A stretch of 64,000 nucleotides of DNA from Affinirhizobium lemnae (GCF_022968395.1 NZ_JALJQZ010000021.1:1-64000), one strand, 5' to 3'; numbered from the stretch's first letter, positions 1-9,888 are shown. Notes: a model not told the origin generated them from the sequence alone. Translations and numbers: made by a program.

Positions 1-1
1 G

Positions 2-61
2 GCGTTCAGCCCCCAGGAGTGCTCCAACTACTTCAGACATGCAGGTTATGGTTCAATTTAA
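2..61 (+). mobile_element. IS630-family transposase, 3' end only
   Basis: Reading from base 2, the frame gives 19 codons ending in TAA at 59-61. The peptide contains ECSNYFRHAGY, which resembles the usual carboxy terminus of IS630-type transposases (an EC-x-NYF-x-x-AGY pattern just before the stop). The rest of the gene lies outside the window, so neither integrity nor the 5' end can be judged. The bases just after the stop would include the terminal inverted repeat of the element, but its exact end cannot be fixed from one side. The family call rests on a short motif remembered from IS630 proteins. Confidence 0.6.
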
Positions 62-444
62 AACTGACAGACTCTAGTATGACGAATACACAGCCGAGCA
101 TTGCGGTACGGGGACGCTATTCGATCCGCTGGTAGGATACCTCCAGGATTGGATGCATCACCCTTCCTGATTGCGTATATTGGCTGCCGCTATGAACGCT
201 TTATCCGCGCTCGGCCCGAAGCAGGCCACAAGCGCTCCAGCGCCTCACTCGGTGTAGCTTTCCAGAACTCAAATGGCCGCGCCCTGGGTCACGTGCGCGG
301 CCTTACGTCTTTTCACTTGATAAAGAGGTATCTTCGATGCCTCCGTCCCCTTGGGGACATTTCGAATGAGATCTGGATCACCCGAAATGCTATCGGTTCA
401 CGTCACTCGATGCAAAACTACTCACGCGGTTCTGCTGTAATGCA
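62..444. other. non-coding stretch between IS end and aapP
   Basis: No convincing gene is seen. A 115-codon open frame runs through it but has low-complexity Arg/Ser-rich composition and no recognisable motif. A 7-bp stem (275-281 with 296-302, GGCCGCG/CGCGGCC, 14-nt loop) could act as a weak terminator for the minus-strand aap operon, but no clear U-tract follows on either strand. Confidence 0.4.
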
Positions 445-1224
445 CTAGTGAAGGATCTGGCTCAGGAAGAGCTTGGTACGCTCGTGTTGCGGATTATCGA
501 AGAACTCGGCTGGGGAGTTCTGCTCGACAATCTGGCCCTGGTCCATGAAGATAACCCGGTTTGCCACCTGACGGGCGAAGCCCATCTCGTGAGTGACGCA
601 GAGCATGGTCATACCCTCTTCAGCGAGGCTGACCATGGTATCCAGGACTTCCTTGACCATTTCCGGGTCGAGTGCCGATGTCGGCTCGTCGAACAGCATG
701 ATCTTTGGCTTCATGCAGAGCGAACGAGCAATAGCGACACGCTGTTGCTGGCCGCCGGAAAGCTGTCCTGGATATTTGTGAGCCTGTTCCGGAATCTTGA
801 CTCGCTTGAGGTAGTGCATCGCAATTTCTTCCGCTTCCTTCTTGGGCATCTTGCGAACCCAAATTGGAGCAAGCGTGCAATTCTCGAGGATTGTCAGATG
901 CGGAAAGAGATTGAAGTGCTGGAAGACCATTCCAACTTCGCGACGAACTTCATCGATCTTCTTGAGATCATTCGTTAACTCGATGCCGTCAACGACGATT
1001 TGACCGGATTGATGCTCTTCCAGACGATTGATGCATCGGATCATTGTGGACTTACCAGAACCGGACGGGCCAGCGATGACGATACGTTCGCCACGCATAA
1101 CCTTCAGGTTCACATCACGCAGGACATGGAAATCCCCGTACCATTTGTTCATGTTGCTGATCTGGATTGCGACGTCGGTATCGGAGACCGCCATGGTCGC
1201 GTTCTTTGTGTTTTGTGCGGACAT
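445..1224 (-). CDS. aapP: general L-amino acid ABC transporter, ATP-binding subunit
   Basis: This is the cytoplasmic ATPase that powers the Aap broad-range L-amino acid importer. The 259-residue protein has a Walker A motif GPSGSGKS (about residues 52-59), a Q-loop Q near 102, the ABC signature LSGGQQQR (about 155-162) and Walker B IMLFDEP (D179/E180), followed by a conserved switch His in THEMG. Length and motifs match polar amino acid ATPases of the GlnQ type. GGAG lies just upstream of the chosen ATG. It is the last gene of aapJQMP, 12 bp after aapM, and is presumably transcribed from the aapJ promoter. The aap assignment rather than another polar amino acid system rests on the large AapQ/AapM permeases beside it. 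Confidence 0.93.
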   Translation of the reverse strand: MSAQNTKNATMAVSDTDVAIQISNMNKWYGDFHVLRDVNLKVMRGERIVIAGPSGSGKSTMIRCINRLEEHQSGQIVVDGIELTNDLKKIDEVRREVGMVFQHFNLFPHLTILENCTLAPIWVRKMPKKEAEEIAMHYLKRVKIPEQAHKYPGQLSGGQQQRVAIARSLCMKPKIMLFDEPTSALDPEMVKEVLDTMVSLAEEGMTMLCVTHEMGFARQVANRVIFMDQGQIVEQNSPAEFFDNPQHERTKLFLSQILH

Positions 1225-1236
1225 GAAATTCTCCTA

Positions 1237-2391
1237 TTAGTGCTTGTGACCGGTATCGAGATGACGCTCCATGAAGAGCGAGTAGCGTGACATCCCGAAG
1301 CAGAAAATCCAGAACACGAAGCCAGCGAACAGATAGCCGGTGACCGGGGTTACGGGCGTAGCCCAGTTTGCATCAGACTGGTTGAGGGTCACAATACCGA
1401 GCAAATCAAACATACCAATGATCGATACGAGGGAGGTATCCTTGAAAAGACCGATAAAGGTGTTGACGATACCTGGAATGACAAGCTTTAGGGCCTGCGG
1501 CAGAATTACAAGACGTGTCTTCTGCCAGTAACTCAACCCGAGCGAGTCAGCACCCTCGTATTGTCCTCGTGGCATAGCCTGAAGACCACCGCGTATCACT
1601 TCAGCCATGTAAGCCGAGGCGAAGATTGAAACACCGATCAATGCGCGTAGCAGTTTGTCGAATGTCCAACCATCCGGCAGGAACAATGGCAGCATAACGC
1701 TGGCAAAGAAGAGAACCGTAATCAACGGTATACCGCGAACGACCTCAATGAACAGAATGCAAAGCATTTTGATGGCCGGGAGGTTTGACCGTCTTCCCAG
1801 AGCCAGAAGAATGCCGAAGGGCAGGGATACCGTGATGCCGAAGAACGACAGAACCAAGGTGACCATGAGGCCGCCCCACAACTGCGTTTCCACATAGGGC
1901 AGACCAAATCCGCCAGTCAAAAGGAAGAACGATACCGTTGGCAGAAGGATAAATAGCGCCAACGCATTCCAACCCTTGAAAGGTGCTTTCGGGATAAGCA
2001 TGGGGATAAGGAGAAGCGTGAAGGCAATCATGACAGTCATTGGACGCCAGCGTTCCGCAAGTGGATAGCGACCAAAGATAAATTGCTCGAACTTCGCCGT
2101 TACGAAAGCCCAGCAGGCACCATATTGACCATCTGGCAAGGCACCGCCCTGCGATACTGTCGTGCAGGCAGTACGGTTTTCGCCGGTCCATACCGCATCA
2201 ATGAAGACGAAGCGGAAAATGGAAGGAAGAATGTAGGCAAGGAACGCAATTGCAAGAATGGAGAAGATGATATCGCGGGGGGTCGCGAACAGATTGACCT
2301 TTAGCCAATGGCCAATGCCCTTTGCATTCGATGGCGCTTCGCGCGCGGCGACCATCTCCTTACGAACGTAGGTAAAATCGACATTCGCCAT
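1237..2391 (-). CDS. aapM: general L-amino acid ABC transporter, permease
   Basis: A 384-residue inner-membrane permease. It is longer than typical His/Gln permeases because of an amino-terminal extension and extra hydrophobic segments, as is usual for AapM. The carboxy-terminal half carries the EAA-loop region ([24 protein letters not shown]) that contacts the AapP ATPase. Several clear transmembrane stretches are visible, for example around residues 38-65, 120-160 and 175-200. A GGAGAG ribosome site lies inside the end of aapQ, and only one base separates the two genes, which suggests translational coupling. It pairs with AapQ to form the membrane channel. Confidence 0.92.
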   Translation of the reverse strand: MANVDFTYVRKEMVAAREAPSNAKGIGHWLKVNLFATPRDIIFSILAIAFLAYILPSIFRFVFIDAVWTGENRTACTTVSQGGALPDGQYGACWAFVTAKFEQFIFGRYPLAERWRPMTVMIAFTLLLIPMLIPKAPFKGWNALALFILLPTVSFFLLTGGFGLPYVETQLWGGLMVTLVLSFFGITVSLPFGILLALGRRSNLPAIKMLCILFIEVVRGIPLITVLFFASVMLPLFLPDGWTFDKLLRALIGVSIFASAYMAEVIRGGLQAMPRGQYEGADSLGLSYWQKTRLVILPQALKLVIPGIVNTFIGLFKDTSLVSIIGMFDLLGIVTLNQSDANWATPVTPVTGYLFAGFVFWIFCFGMSRYSLFMERHLDTGHKH

Positions 2392-2392
2392 G

Positions 2393-3586
2393 TTATCTCT
2401 CCACCAATGCCATCTTGGCGTTGAACCAATTCATGAACAGCGCTGTCGTCAGCGAGAGTGACAGATAGATAACCAGCCAGATCGCAACGATTTCGACCGC
2501 CTGACCTGTCTGGTTCAACATGGTCCCACCAACTGCAACGATGTCAGCGAAACCAACTGCAACAGCCAGCGACGAGTTTTTGGTGAGGTTCAGGAATTGG
2601 CTTGTCAGCGGCGGAATGATGATCCGCATTGCCTGCGGAACCACGACAAGGCGGGTGATGATGTTGGCACGCAGACCAAGCGCGTTGGCAGCTTCTGTCT
2701 GACCCTTCGGTACCGCCTTTATGCCGCCGCGAACGATTTCTGCGATGAACGAGGCTGTGTAGAAAGACAAAGCCAGATAGAGCGAGATGAATTCAGGTCC
2801 GATACTAGTGCCACCGGACAAATTGAAGCGGCCAGCAACGGGGTAGTCGAAAGTCAAAGGCGCTCCAAGGGCAAGGAATGTAGCGGCCGGGAGCAGGATG
2901 ATTAGGCCAAGAGATGTCCATCCTGATTTGAACTGCTGGCCGGTTCTTGCCTGTCGCGCACGTGCCCATTTGAAAATGACAATCGAAGCGGCAATAGCGA
3001 CGCCGAGGGCCGCAACGATCATCCATGAGCCTTCACCCCAGATGGCTTTCGGGAAGAATAGGCCACGATTATTGAGGAAGCCGCCAAGGGGCAATACAAC
3101 AGAATCACGCGCCTGCGGCAGGATCGCGATGACCCCCTTGTACCAGAAGAAGATGACCAGAAGGGGCGGAATATTGCGGAAGATCTCTACGTAGGCCTGC
3201 GCCAGCTTCGCCAAAAGCCAGTTGTGGGACAAACGTGCGATACCAACCAGGAAGCCGAGAATGGTCGCCGTGATAATACCGAAGAACGCCACCTGCAGCG
3301 TATTCAGCAAACCGACCAGAAGAGCACGACCATACGTAGAGTCGCTGGTGTATTCAATAGCCTGTTGTCCGATGTCGAACCCTGCGCGCCCTTGCAGAAA
3401 GCCGAAACCGGATGCGATGTTGGCCTTTTCGAGATTGTGGATTGTGTTCTGGGTTATAATCCAAACGAACAGGGCAACAGATGCCACTGTTACGACCTGA
3501 TAAAATATTCCGCGCGCTTGCGGGTCATAAATCAGCGAAGAAAAACTCTTTCGAGGTTTCCCTGAGCTGAGCGCGTCGCCTGCCAT
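2393..3586 (-). CDS. aapQ: general L-amino acid ABC transporter, permease
   Basis: The second channel subunit, 397 residues. It starts with a cytoplasmic tail, then a membrane segment near residues 28-46. The carboxy-terminal permease core includes the EAA-loop ([26 protein letters not shown]), with an acidic-glycine pattern typical of the HisM/GlnP family. The length agrees with AapQ of rhizobia rather than with the roughly 220-residue simple permeases. The start ATG has AGAGGGA upstream. It lies downstream of aapJ and is separated from it by a strong hairpin, so expression is probably lower than that of the binding protein. Confidence 0.92.
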   Translation of the reverse strand: MAGDALSSGKPRKSFSSLIYDPQARGIFYQVVTVASVALFVWIITQNTIHNLEKANIASGFGFLQGRAGFDIGQQAIEYTSDSTYGRALLVGLLNTLQVAFFGIITATILGFLVGIARLSHNWLLAKLAQAYVEIFRNIPPLLVIFFWYKGVIAILPQARDSVVLPLGGFLNNRGLFFPKAIWGEGSWMIVAALGVAIAASIVIFKWARARQARTGQQFKSGWTSLGLIILLPAATFLALGAPLTFDYPVAGRFNLSGGTSIGPEFISLYLALSFYTASFIAEIVRGGIKAVPKGQTEAANALGLRANIITRLVVVPQAMRIIIPPLTSQFLNLTKNSSLAVAVGFADIVAVGGTMLNQTGQAVEIVAIWLVIYLSLSLTTALFMNWFNAKMALVER

Positions 3587-3645
3587 GGGTATTTTCCCTC
3601 TTACATGCTCTTTTGAGCTTTTTGCCCTTTACGGGAATTGTTTAA

Positions 3646-3675
3646 GCCGAAGGCGGAGATTGCTCCGCCTTCGGT
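3646..3675 (-). terminator. strong hairpin between aapJ and aapQ
   Basis: A perfect 12-bp stem (3647-3658 with 3663-3674, CCGAAGGCGGAG/CTCCGCCTTCGG) with a 4-nt loop. No proper U-tract follows in the minus direction. Position and shape fit an mRNA-stabilising or partial-termination hairpin that keeps binding-protein mRNA in excess over the permease mRNA, as in many binding-protein operons. Confidence 0.7.
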
Positions 3676-3697
3676 ATTAATCAAATCTGTCGCCCGA

Positions 3698-4720
3698 TCA
3701 GCGGATCGGCGGGCCGTACTGCAGGCCACCCTTCGTCCACAGCGCGTTGATGCCACGCTTGATCTTCAGCGGGCTGCTTGGGCCGACATTACGCTCGAAC
3801 ACTTCGCCGTAATTTCCGACCTGCTTGATGATGTTATATGCCCAATCGTTGGTAAGACCAAGATCGGTACCGATCTTCGTGCCTTCCTCTGCGCCGAGCA
3901 TACGCTTGATATCCGGGCCGCCGGACTTCTTCATCTCGTCAACATTCTTGGAGGTGATGCCGAACTCTTCAGCATTGACCATCGCGTAGTGAACCCAGGA
4001 AACAATGTCGAACCACTGGTCATCGCCCTGGCGAACAGCCGGTCCAAGTGGCTCCTTTGAAATGACTTCCGGCAGAACCTCGTTTTCATCCGGGTTCTTC
4101 AGCTTCAAGCGGATTGCATAGAGGCCGGACTGGTCAGTTGTATAGACGTCGCAACGACCGGAGTCATAGGCGCTTGTCGCGTCAGCTTCCTTTTCGAAAA
4201 CAACCGGGTTGTACTTCAGGTTGTTTGCCTTGAAGTAGTCGGCTAGGTTGAGTTCGGTCGTGGTGCCCTGCTGCACGCAAACAGCAGCGCCGGATAGTTC
4301 GAGTGCCGACTTCACGTTAAGGCTCTTTTTAACGAGGAAGCCCTGGCCATCGTAATAGTTGACCGTGCGGAAGTTGAACCCAAGCGACGAGTCGCGGCTG
4401 ATCGTCCAAGTCGTGTTGCGCGTCAAGACATCAACTTCGCCGGACTGCAGTGCAGGGAAACGGTCCTTGCTTGAAAGTGCGACGATCTTGAACTTCGATG
4501 CATCACCGAAAACAGCTGCAGCGATGCCCCGGCAGTAGTCGATGTCGATACCAGACCACTCGCCCTTATCGTTCGGGTTAGAGAAGCCCGGAATACCGTT
4601 GCTACCACCGCAAGTAACGAAGCCCTTAGCCTTCACATCGGCAAGCGTGGCAGCGGATGCAGCCGAGGCTAAGCCCAGGACTGCCGCGCCAATCGCGGCT
4701 GACAGGATTGTCTTTTTCAT
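3698..4720 (-). CDS. aapJ: general L-amino acid-binding periplasmic protein
   Basis: The solute receptor of the Aap system. The chosen start (MKKTILSAA) gives 340 residues with a signal peptide: two lysines, a hydrophobic core, and an AxA-type cleavage site near SAASAA. An upstream in-frame ATG at 4753 would add 11 polar residues before the signal and is less likely; GGGA precedes the chosen ATG. The mature protein has the SBP3 features GIDIDYCRGIAAAVFGD and DVLTRNTTWTISRD. It is the first gene of the operon, divergent from metC, and is followed by a stable hairpin. Confidence 0.92.
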   Translation of the reverse strand: MKKTILSAAIGAAVLGLASAASAATLADVKAKGFVTCGGSNGIPGFSNPNDKGEWSGIDIDYCRGIAAAVFGDASKFKIVALSSKDRFPALQSGEVDVLTRNTTWTISRDSSLGFNFRTVNYYDGQGFLVKKSLNVKSALELSGAAVCVQQGTTTELNLADYFKANNLKYNPVVFEKEADATSAYDSGRCDVYTTDQSGLYAIRLKLKNPDENEVLPEVISKEPLGPAVRQGDDQWFDIVSWVHYAMVNAEEFGITSKNVDEMKKSGGPDIKRMLGAEEGTKIGTDLGLTNDWAYNIIKQVGNYGEVFERNVGPSSPLKIKRGINALWTKGGLQYGPPIR

Positions 4721-5058
4721 TTTCCCAACCTTTGTCTGTTTGTTTTTTAGCATATTTTATCCCGCACTATGGCACAGGATCGGCTCGTAAGGCCTCCCGA
4801 AGCGAGCCGCGCCTATCACAGTCGGAAATCTTCGCAAGGGTCAAGTCTCACACTTTATATTAGCGCCTAAAATTCGACAAATTTCGCTGAGCTGCTGATA
4901 TATTAGGCTGGTTGTGCGTTTTTGCACAGACGATGCCTCTTATTCTGCCAGTATCTATCGCAATTTTGCATGACTTCGGTGAGCGTATTCTCATGTTGAC
5001 GAGGTACCTGTGGATAGCCACAATGACTAGGCTATCATATTAGAAAGCTTCAGGTTTC
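4721..5058. promoter_or_regulatory. divergent intergenic region aapJ / metC
   Basis: A 338-bp AT-rich region that must hold the promoters of the aap operon (minus) and of metC (plus). No SAM-type riboswitch fold, tRNA or small gene was recognised. A short dyad ATAGCC-to-GGCTAT lies around 5015-5036, just before metC. Exact promoter boxes cannot be assigned with confidence. Confidence 0.5.
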
Positions 5059-6249
5059 ATGAGTAGAAATAAAGTAGAAACTGACACACTGGGCGCGAGC
5101 ACCCGGCTTGTTCATCTCGGAAATGACCCACACAGTTTTCACGGCTTCGTCAACCCGCCGATTTTTCGCGGATCGACAGTCCTGTTTCCAGACTGCTCCA
5201 CAATGGAGAGCCGCAACCAGAAGTACACATACGGAACCCGCGGGACGCCGACGACAGACGCTCTGTGTGAGGCTTTGAACGCGTTGGAAGGGGCTGTCGG
5301 CACTGTTCTCGTTCCCTCTGGCCTCGCTGCGATCACCGTTCCGTTTCTTGCATTTCTTTCTTCGGGAGATCATGCGCTCATTGTCGATTCCGTCTATGGA
5401 CCGTGCCGTTACTTCTGCGACACGATGCTGAAGCGTCTGGGTATCGAAGTGGAATATTACGATCCTGAAATCGGCGCCGGCATCGAAGCGCTTATTCGGC
5501 CCAACACGCGCCTGGTGCACACGGAGGCTCCAGCCTCGAACACATTCGAGATGCAAGATATTCGAGCGATTTCGGATGCTGCTCATCGACATGAATGTAT
5601 CGTGACGATGGATAATACCTGGGCAACGCCGCTCTATTTCCGCCCGCTGGATTTCGGGGTCGATGTCTCAATTCATGCGACGACCAAATATCCGTCTGGT
5701 CATTCCGATATCGTCATGGGTTCTGTATCTGCCAACGCTGCTGCCTGGCCTCAACTGCTGGAGGCACAGACCACACTCGGCATCTGCGGTGCGCCTGAAG
5801 ATTCCTATCTGATTCTACGGGGCTTGCGTTCCATGGCGGTGAGGCTCGACCACCATCAAAACAGCGCGCTTGCGGTTGCCCGTTGGCTGGAAGGCATTGA
5901 TGCAGTCGAATGCGTTCTGCATCCTGGACTCGAGAGTTTTCCGGGCCATGAGATCTGGAAGCGTGACTTCAAGGGGTCTACCGGTGTCTTTTCCTTTGTG
6001 CTGAAGGCGGCCACGCCCGATCAGTTCAAGCCAAAAGCCCACGCTTTCCTCAATGCTTTGTCCCTTTTCGGTCTTGGCTATTCCTGGGGAGGCTACGAGA
6101 GCCTGGCGCTGCATGTAAATCTCAATGACCGCACAATTCGAAAAGCGCCTTCGGCCGGACCGGTGATTCGTCTTCAGATAGGCCTCGAAAACATCGAAGA
6201 TCTGAAGAGGGACTTGGAAGTGGGGTTCAGAGCCGCTGCGGCGGTTTGA
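5059..6249 (+). CDS. metC: cystathionine beta-lyase (PLP enzyme)
   Basis: A cytoplasmic PLP enzyme of the Cys/Met metabolism family that cleaves cystathionine to homocysteine, pyruvate and ammonia. The 396 residues contain the PLP-binding lysine in HATTKYPSGHSD (K210), the cofactor-contacting aspartate in TMDNTWATP (D185), and the PSGLAA phosphate-binding loop near residues 86-91. This length and the VNPPIFRGSTVLF start are typical of MetC rather than of MetB/MetZ. It is transcribed alone, divergent from aapJ, and its stop abuts the end of the convergent monooxygenase gene with no gap. MetC and related gamma-lyases are hard to separate by sequence alone. Confidence 0.88.
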   Translation: MSRNKVETDTLGASTRLVHLGNDPHSFHGFVNPPIFRGSTVLFPDCSTMESRNQKYTYGTRGTPTTDALCEALNALEGAVGTVLVPSGLAAITVPFLAFLSSGDHALIVDSVYGPCRYFCDTMLKRLGIEVEYYDPEIGAGIEALIRPNTRLVHTEAPASNTFEMQDIRAISDAAHRHECIVTMDNTWATPLYFRPLDFGVDVSIHATTKYPSGHSDIVMGSVSANAAAWPQLLEAQTTLGICGAPEDSYLILRGLRSMAVRLDHHQNSALAVARWLEGIDAVECVLHPGLESFPGHEIWKRDFKGSTGVFSFVLKAATPDQFKPKAHAFLNALSLFGLGYSWGGYESLALHVNLNDRTIRKAPSAGPVIRLQIGLENIEDLKRDLEVGFRAAAAV

Positions 6250-7407
6250 TCAGGCGCCGTAGCCGTAAAGCCAATCAAGGTCTGCCGCGAGTGATTGCGG
6301 CGGACGCAACGACAAGACCAGGTCCCGTCCAAGCCGGATCGGCCCGCCGGCATGGTAGACGAAACGGTTGAAGTTACCCCGTGCCTTAACTTTCGCAGCG
6401 CGTCGCTGGCGGGAGGTCTCGAATTGGCCCAGGGCCGATGCAAGCGGCAGCGTGGTGACCGCCTGCGCCAGTTCCCAGGCATCTTCGATGGCCATGGCAG
6501 CGCCTTGTGCTGCAAATGGCATCATTGCGTGAGCCGCATCACCAATCAGAACTTTCGAGACGTGATCGGTCCAAGCGCCGTCGCCCAGTTGGTAGAGGGG
6601 CCAGAATCGAGGATCTTCTGCCGTTGTCAAAAGCTGTCGGAAAGCCGGATGCCACCCCTTGAATTCTGCCAAAAGAAGCTTCTTCTGATCCGGCGTCGAG
6701 TGAGCGTTCCAGGTGTGACCGGGTGAAACGCCAGCGGCAATGGCAACAATGTTGAACTGTCGAACCTCCTGAAGCGGATAGCACACGGCATGAGCCGAAC
6801 GTCCAAGGAAAGCCTGCACGCTTCTCTTGTCGAGAAAATCTGGTGCCTCAGAGAAGGGAATAGTGAAACGCCACGCTATATTGCCGGAAAAGTCTGGCTC
6901 CGGCGACTTGTCAATCGTTTCGCGTACAGCAGACCATACGCCATCAGCGCCGATGATGAGATCGGCATTCACTCCAATCACATCACTTATCTGTTTGGCA
7001 GTGGCACCATCAATGCGTTTGCCGAGGTAGATCGTGCAGTTCTCCTGGGCATTGCAAGCATCGCGAAGAGCATTCTGCAAGGTGGATCGATGCAGCACGC
7101 CATAAGGCGCCTTCCATCTCTGACGAGCGGATTGGCCGACGGGGACCTGACCCAGCAATTTCAGTGTTGTTCCGGAGTTCAGCGACACGCGTTCCGGCTC
7201 AGTCCAAACTTTTTCAAGTGCTGACAGGACACCCAGCCGATCCAGTATGCGCGATGCGTTCGGCGATATCTGAAGCCCGGCTCCAACTTCTGCCAGATAG
7301 GGTGCCTGTTCAAGAACATGCACCTGAACGCCGCGCCGAGCAAGCGCGAGCGCCGCAGTCAAGCCAGCCATACCGGCACCAATGATTGCGGCGGTCTTTA
7401 TTGTCAT
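6250..7407 (-). CDS. FAD-dependent monooxygenase (salicylate hydroxylase-like)
   Basis: A group A flavoprotein aromatic hydroxylase of 385 residues. Visible motifs are the Rossmann GxGxxG (IIGAGMAGLTAAL, residues 8-20), the DG motif (IIGADGVWSAVR) that touches FAD and NADPH, and the GD motif (VLIGDAAHAMMPFAAQGAAMA) in the second FAD site. The family oxidises aromatic or quinone-like substrates; the actual substrate cannot be read from the sequence. Nearby genes (a zinc-finger protein and a hydrolase) do not suggest a catabolic operon. It is convergent with metC. Confidence 0.82.
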   Translation of the reverse strand: MTIKTAAIIGAGMAGLTAALALARRGVQVHVLEQAPYLAEVGAGLQISPNASRILDRLGVLSALEKVWTEPERVSLNSGTTLKLLGQVPVGQSARQRWKAPYGVLHRSTLQNALRDACNAQENCTIYLGKRIDGATAKQISDVIGVNADLIIGADGVWSAVRETIDKSPEPDFSGNIAWRFTIPFSEAPDFLDKRSVQAFLGRSAHAVCYPLQEVRQFNIVAIAAGVSPGHTWNAHSTPDQKKLLLAEFKGWHPAFRQLLTTAEDPRFWPLYQLGDGAWTDHVSKVLIGDAAHAMMPFAAQGAAMAIEDAWELAQAVTTLPLASALGQFETSRQRRAAKVKARGNFNRFVYHAGGPIRLGRDLVLSLRPPQSLAADLDWLYGYGA

Positions 7408-7421
7408 CGGTTCTGCTAACG

Positions 7422-7667
7422 TCAGGCTGCCTTGACGTGGAATACGCAGCCAGCGGGGATCGTTTCGCCGGATTTCAGGGATGCATTATAGCGATAAAGC
7501 GTCGAACAATAGGAACATACCTTTTCGTTCTCATCGCCCATGTCGATGTAGATATGCGGATGATCGAACGGCACATTAGCGCCCGTGCACATGAATTCCT
7601 TCACGCCCACTTCAATGATCCGATGTCCGCCGTCGTTCTGGAAATGAGGGATACCGTGACCGGCCAT
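7422..7667 (-). CDS. small zinc-finger protein (NDUFS6-like)
   Basis: An 81-residue protein from the ATG giving MAGHG. The reading frame could begin four codons earlier (7679), but this start leaves the conserved GHGIPHF beginning intact. Ligand pattern: Cys in FMCTGA, His in DHPHIYI, then CSYC near the centre, which matches the zinc-binding domain of the mitochondrial complex I subunit NDUFS6 and its bacterial homologues. A role in complex I assembly is plausible from the family but is not shown here. It lies 14 bp upstream of the monooxygenase on the same strand. Confidence 0.8.
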   Translation of the reverse strand: MAGHGIPHFQNDGGHRIIEVGVKEFMCTGANVPFDHPHIYIDMGDENEKVCSYCSTLYRYNASLKSGETIPAGCVFHVKAA

Positions 7668-7820
7668 GATAGTCTCCAACGTCTTTCTGTTGCCGGGACA
7701 TTATCCATGCCGCAGCAGATTGTGTAGAGGGAAAGCCCTACTGAGCTTAAATTCCTGTGTTCTCTCTTGGAATTGACAGGTATTTGCACCTATGTCCCGG
7801 CCGCAATAGGAAATTTCTTG

Positions 7821-8600
7821 ATGAACCTCAATACGCCCAGCTTTACCCGCTTTTCACATGACTGCCTTTCGATAGCCTATTTCGATGAGGGGCCGCATGA
7901 TGCCGAGGCCGTGATTCTCATTCATGGCTTTGCTTCGAGTGCGAATGTGAACTGGGTCTATCCTGGATGGTTGAAGACGCTCGGGGAGGCGGGCTACCGA
8001 GTGATCGCGCTGGATAATCGCGGCCATGGCGCCAGCGACAAGCCGCTCGATCCGGAGGCCTATCGCCCCTGGATCATGGCGGATGATGCGGTTGCTCTTC
8101 TGGATCACCTCGACATCGAAGCGGCTCATTTCATGGGCTATTCGATGGGTGCGAGGATCTCGACCTTCGCCGCGCTCAATCATCAGCAGAGACTGAAATC
8201 CCTGGTGCTGGGCGGCCTCGGGATCGGATTGACGGATGGCGTCGGAGATTGGGACCCTATTGCCGATGCCTTGCTGGCGCCCGAACCGGACGCGATCACG
8301 CATGAGCGTGGCAAGATGTTTCGTGCCTTTGCCGATCAGACAAAGAGTGACCGAACAGCGCTTGCTTCCTGTATCAGAGGATCGCGGGATCTGGTCGATC
8401 GGGCCGCTGTGGCGTCCATCAAGGTGCCAACGCTGATCGGGGTGGGGACCAAGGATGATATCGCCGGTTCGCCGCACGAGTTAGCCGATCTGATGCCGAA
8501 TGCGCGGGCATTGGATATTCCCAACCGCGATCACATGCTTGCCGTCGGGGACCGCATTTTCAAAGCTGCGGTGCTCGATTTCTATAAAGAGATCGGGTGA
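7821..8600 (+). CDS. alpha/beta hydrolase
   Basis: A cytoplasmic alpha/beta-hydrolase of 259 residues from the ATG at 7821; AGGA precedes it. Visible are the oxyanion stretch HGFASSANVNW, the nucleophile elbow GYSMG, a probable acid Asp in GTKDD, and the catalytic His in NRDHML near the end. The frame is open upstream to a TTG at 7767, but the extra residues look non-coding. Substrate unknown; esterases, enol-lactonases and haloperoxidase-like enzymes share this pattern. It stands alone between the zinc-finger gene and cysE. Confidence 0.82.
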   Translation: MNLNTPSFTRFSHDCLSIAYFDEGPHDAEAVILIHGFASSANVNWVYPGWLKTLGEAGYRVIALDNRGHGASDKPLDPEAYRPWIMADDAVALLDHLDIEAAHFMGYSMGARISTFAALNHQQRLKSLVLGGLGIGLTDGVGDWDPIADALLAPEPDAITHERGKMFRAFADQTKSDRTALASCIRGSRDLVDRAAVASIKVPTLIGVGTKDDIAGSPHELADLMPNARALDIPNRDHMLAVGDRIFKAAVLDFYKEIG

Positions 8601-8675
8601 AGGTCGATCAGGGCCTCGGGTGGTTTTTTTACCCGACGTTCTATATAGTAGATCCATCGATAGGGGTTGGCTCAC

Positions 8676-9500
8676 ATGGTTGCTCGCACTGAAATTCGCT
8701 CAAACGACCAGGTCGCCTCGGTAGATCCCATCTGGGATACCCTGAAGTCTGAAGCAGCCATCGCGGCGGAGCGTGACCCTCTCCTGGCGGCCTTTATTTA
8801 TTCGACCGTGCTAAACCACCGGACGCTGGAGGATTGTGTCATCCACCGCATCTGCGAGCGGCTGGATCATGCCGACGTCAAGGCCGTTCTTCTGCGCCAG
8901 ACCTTTGAAGAAATGATGTTTGACTGGCCAGAATGGGGCTCCATCGTGCGCGTCGATATTCAGGCCTATTATGATCGAGATCCTGCATGCACGCGGTTTC
9001 TAGAGCCGGTTCTCTATTTCAAGGGCTTTCATGCGATCCAGACCCACAGATTGGCCCACTGGTTGCTGAAGCGAGATCGTCGCGACGTCGCACTTTATCT
9101 GCAGAGCCGTGCTTCCAGTATCTTCCAGACCGACATCAACCCGGCTGCGCGCATCGGCAAGGGTATTTTCCTTGATCATGCCACGGGGCTTGTGGTCGGC
9201 GAGACGGCTGTCATAGGAGACAATGTCTCGATCCTTCACGGGGTGACGCTGGGTGGAACGGGCAAGGAAGGTGCAGACCGCCACCCGAAGATCCGGCACG
9301 GCGTTCTGATTGGCGCGGGCGCAAAAATCCTAGGCAATATCGAGGTCGGGAATTGCTCTCGAGTTGCTGCGGGATCAGTTGTTCTGAAATCGGTTCCGGC
9401 CAATTCTACCGTCGCTGGCGTGCCCGCCAAGGTGGTGGGGGAGGCGGGCTGCTCTGAGCCATCCCGGGTCATGAACCAGATGCTTGCTGCCGAGGATTAA
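8676..9500 (+). CDS. cysE: serine O-acetyltransferase
   Basis: This enzyme acetylates L-serine with acetyl-CoA, the committed step of cysteine synthesis. The start at the ATG giving MVARTEIR is preferred over the TTG three codons upstream; AGGGG precedes it. The protein has 274 residues. The amino-terminal helical SATase domain (WDTLKSEAAIAAERDPLLAAFIYSTVLNH) is followed by a left-handed beta helix of hexapeptide repeats (DINPAARIGKGIFLDHATGLVVGETAVIGD) with the catalytic His in LDHATG. Feedback control by cysteine is normal for the family. No sulfur genes are adjacent. Confidence 0.93.
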   Translation: MVARTEIRSNDQVASVDPIWDTLKSEAAIAAERDPLLAAFIYSTVLNHRTLEDCVIHRICERLDHADVKAVLLRQTFEEMMFDWPEWGSIVRVDIQAYYDRDPACTRFLEPVLYFKGFHAIQTHRLAHWLLKRDRRDVALYLQSRASSIFQTDINPAARIGKGIFLDHATGLVVGETAVIGDNVSILHGVTLGGTGKEGADRHPKIRHGVLIGAGAKILGNIEVGNCSRVAAGSVVLKSVPANSTVAGVPAKVVGEAGCSEPSRVMNQMLAAED

Positions 9501-9591
9501 GACCCCCGCTGGTGGACGGAACTGTCTTTACTTTCGTCTGTTTCCCGTGCCAAAAGCCCGCAGCCTTAATGAACACGACGGAGAATGACCG

Positions 9592-9795
9592 GTGAAAGCT
9601 GACGAAATCAAGAAACTCGACGCCTACTTCAAGCGCGTCTTCAATCCCTCGATGTCGGTCAAGGCTCGTCCGCGCAAGGATGACTCCGCAGAAGTTTACG
9701 CTGGCGACGAGTTCCTCGGCGTGGTTTACGTGGATGACGAGGATGACGATCGTTCGTATAACTTCTCGATGGCAATCCTCGACGTGGATTTGTGA
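9592..9795 (+). CDS. DUF3126 family protein
   Basis: A 67-residue acidic protein starting at GTG. It begins MKADEIKKLDAYFKRVFNP and ends with an acidic turn DDEDDDRSYNFSMAILDVDL, which matches the small DUF3126 family found across Rhizobiales. Function unknown; predicted cytoplasmic. It is followed by a clear rho-independent terminator, so it is a single-gene unit or the end of a cysE transcript. Confidence 0.8.
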   Translation: MKADEIKKLDAYFKRVFNPSMSVKARPRKDDSAEVYAGDEFLGVVYVDDEDDDRSYNFSMAILDVDL

Positions 9796-9888
9796 TCCGG
9801 TCCGATTCGGATCCGTGACGATTGGATGGCATCGTTCCCTTCGGTTGAGTGATGTTTCTCGTAATACTTATCTCTGGTGGAGTTGTGG

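Noticed and set aside
101-448. 115-codon open frame before aapP
   Set aside because: No ribosome site, no motif, Arg/Ser-rich composition and an end that runs into the aapP stop. Treated as chance.
4980-5058. SAM-type riboswitch before metC
   Set aside because: The short dyad here does not build a SAM-II or other known fold.
8616-8636. terminator before cysE
   Set aside because: TCGGGT/ACCCGA can pair, but the T-run is in the loop rather than after the stem.
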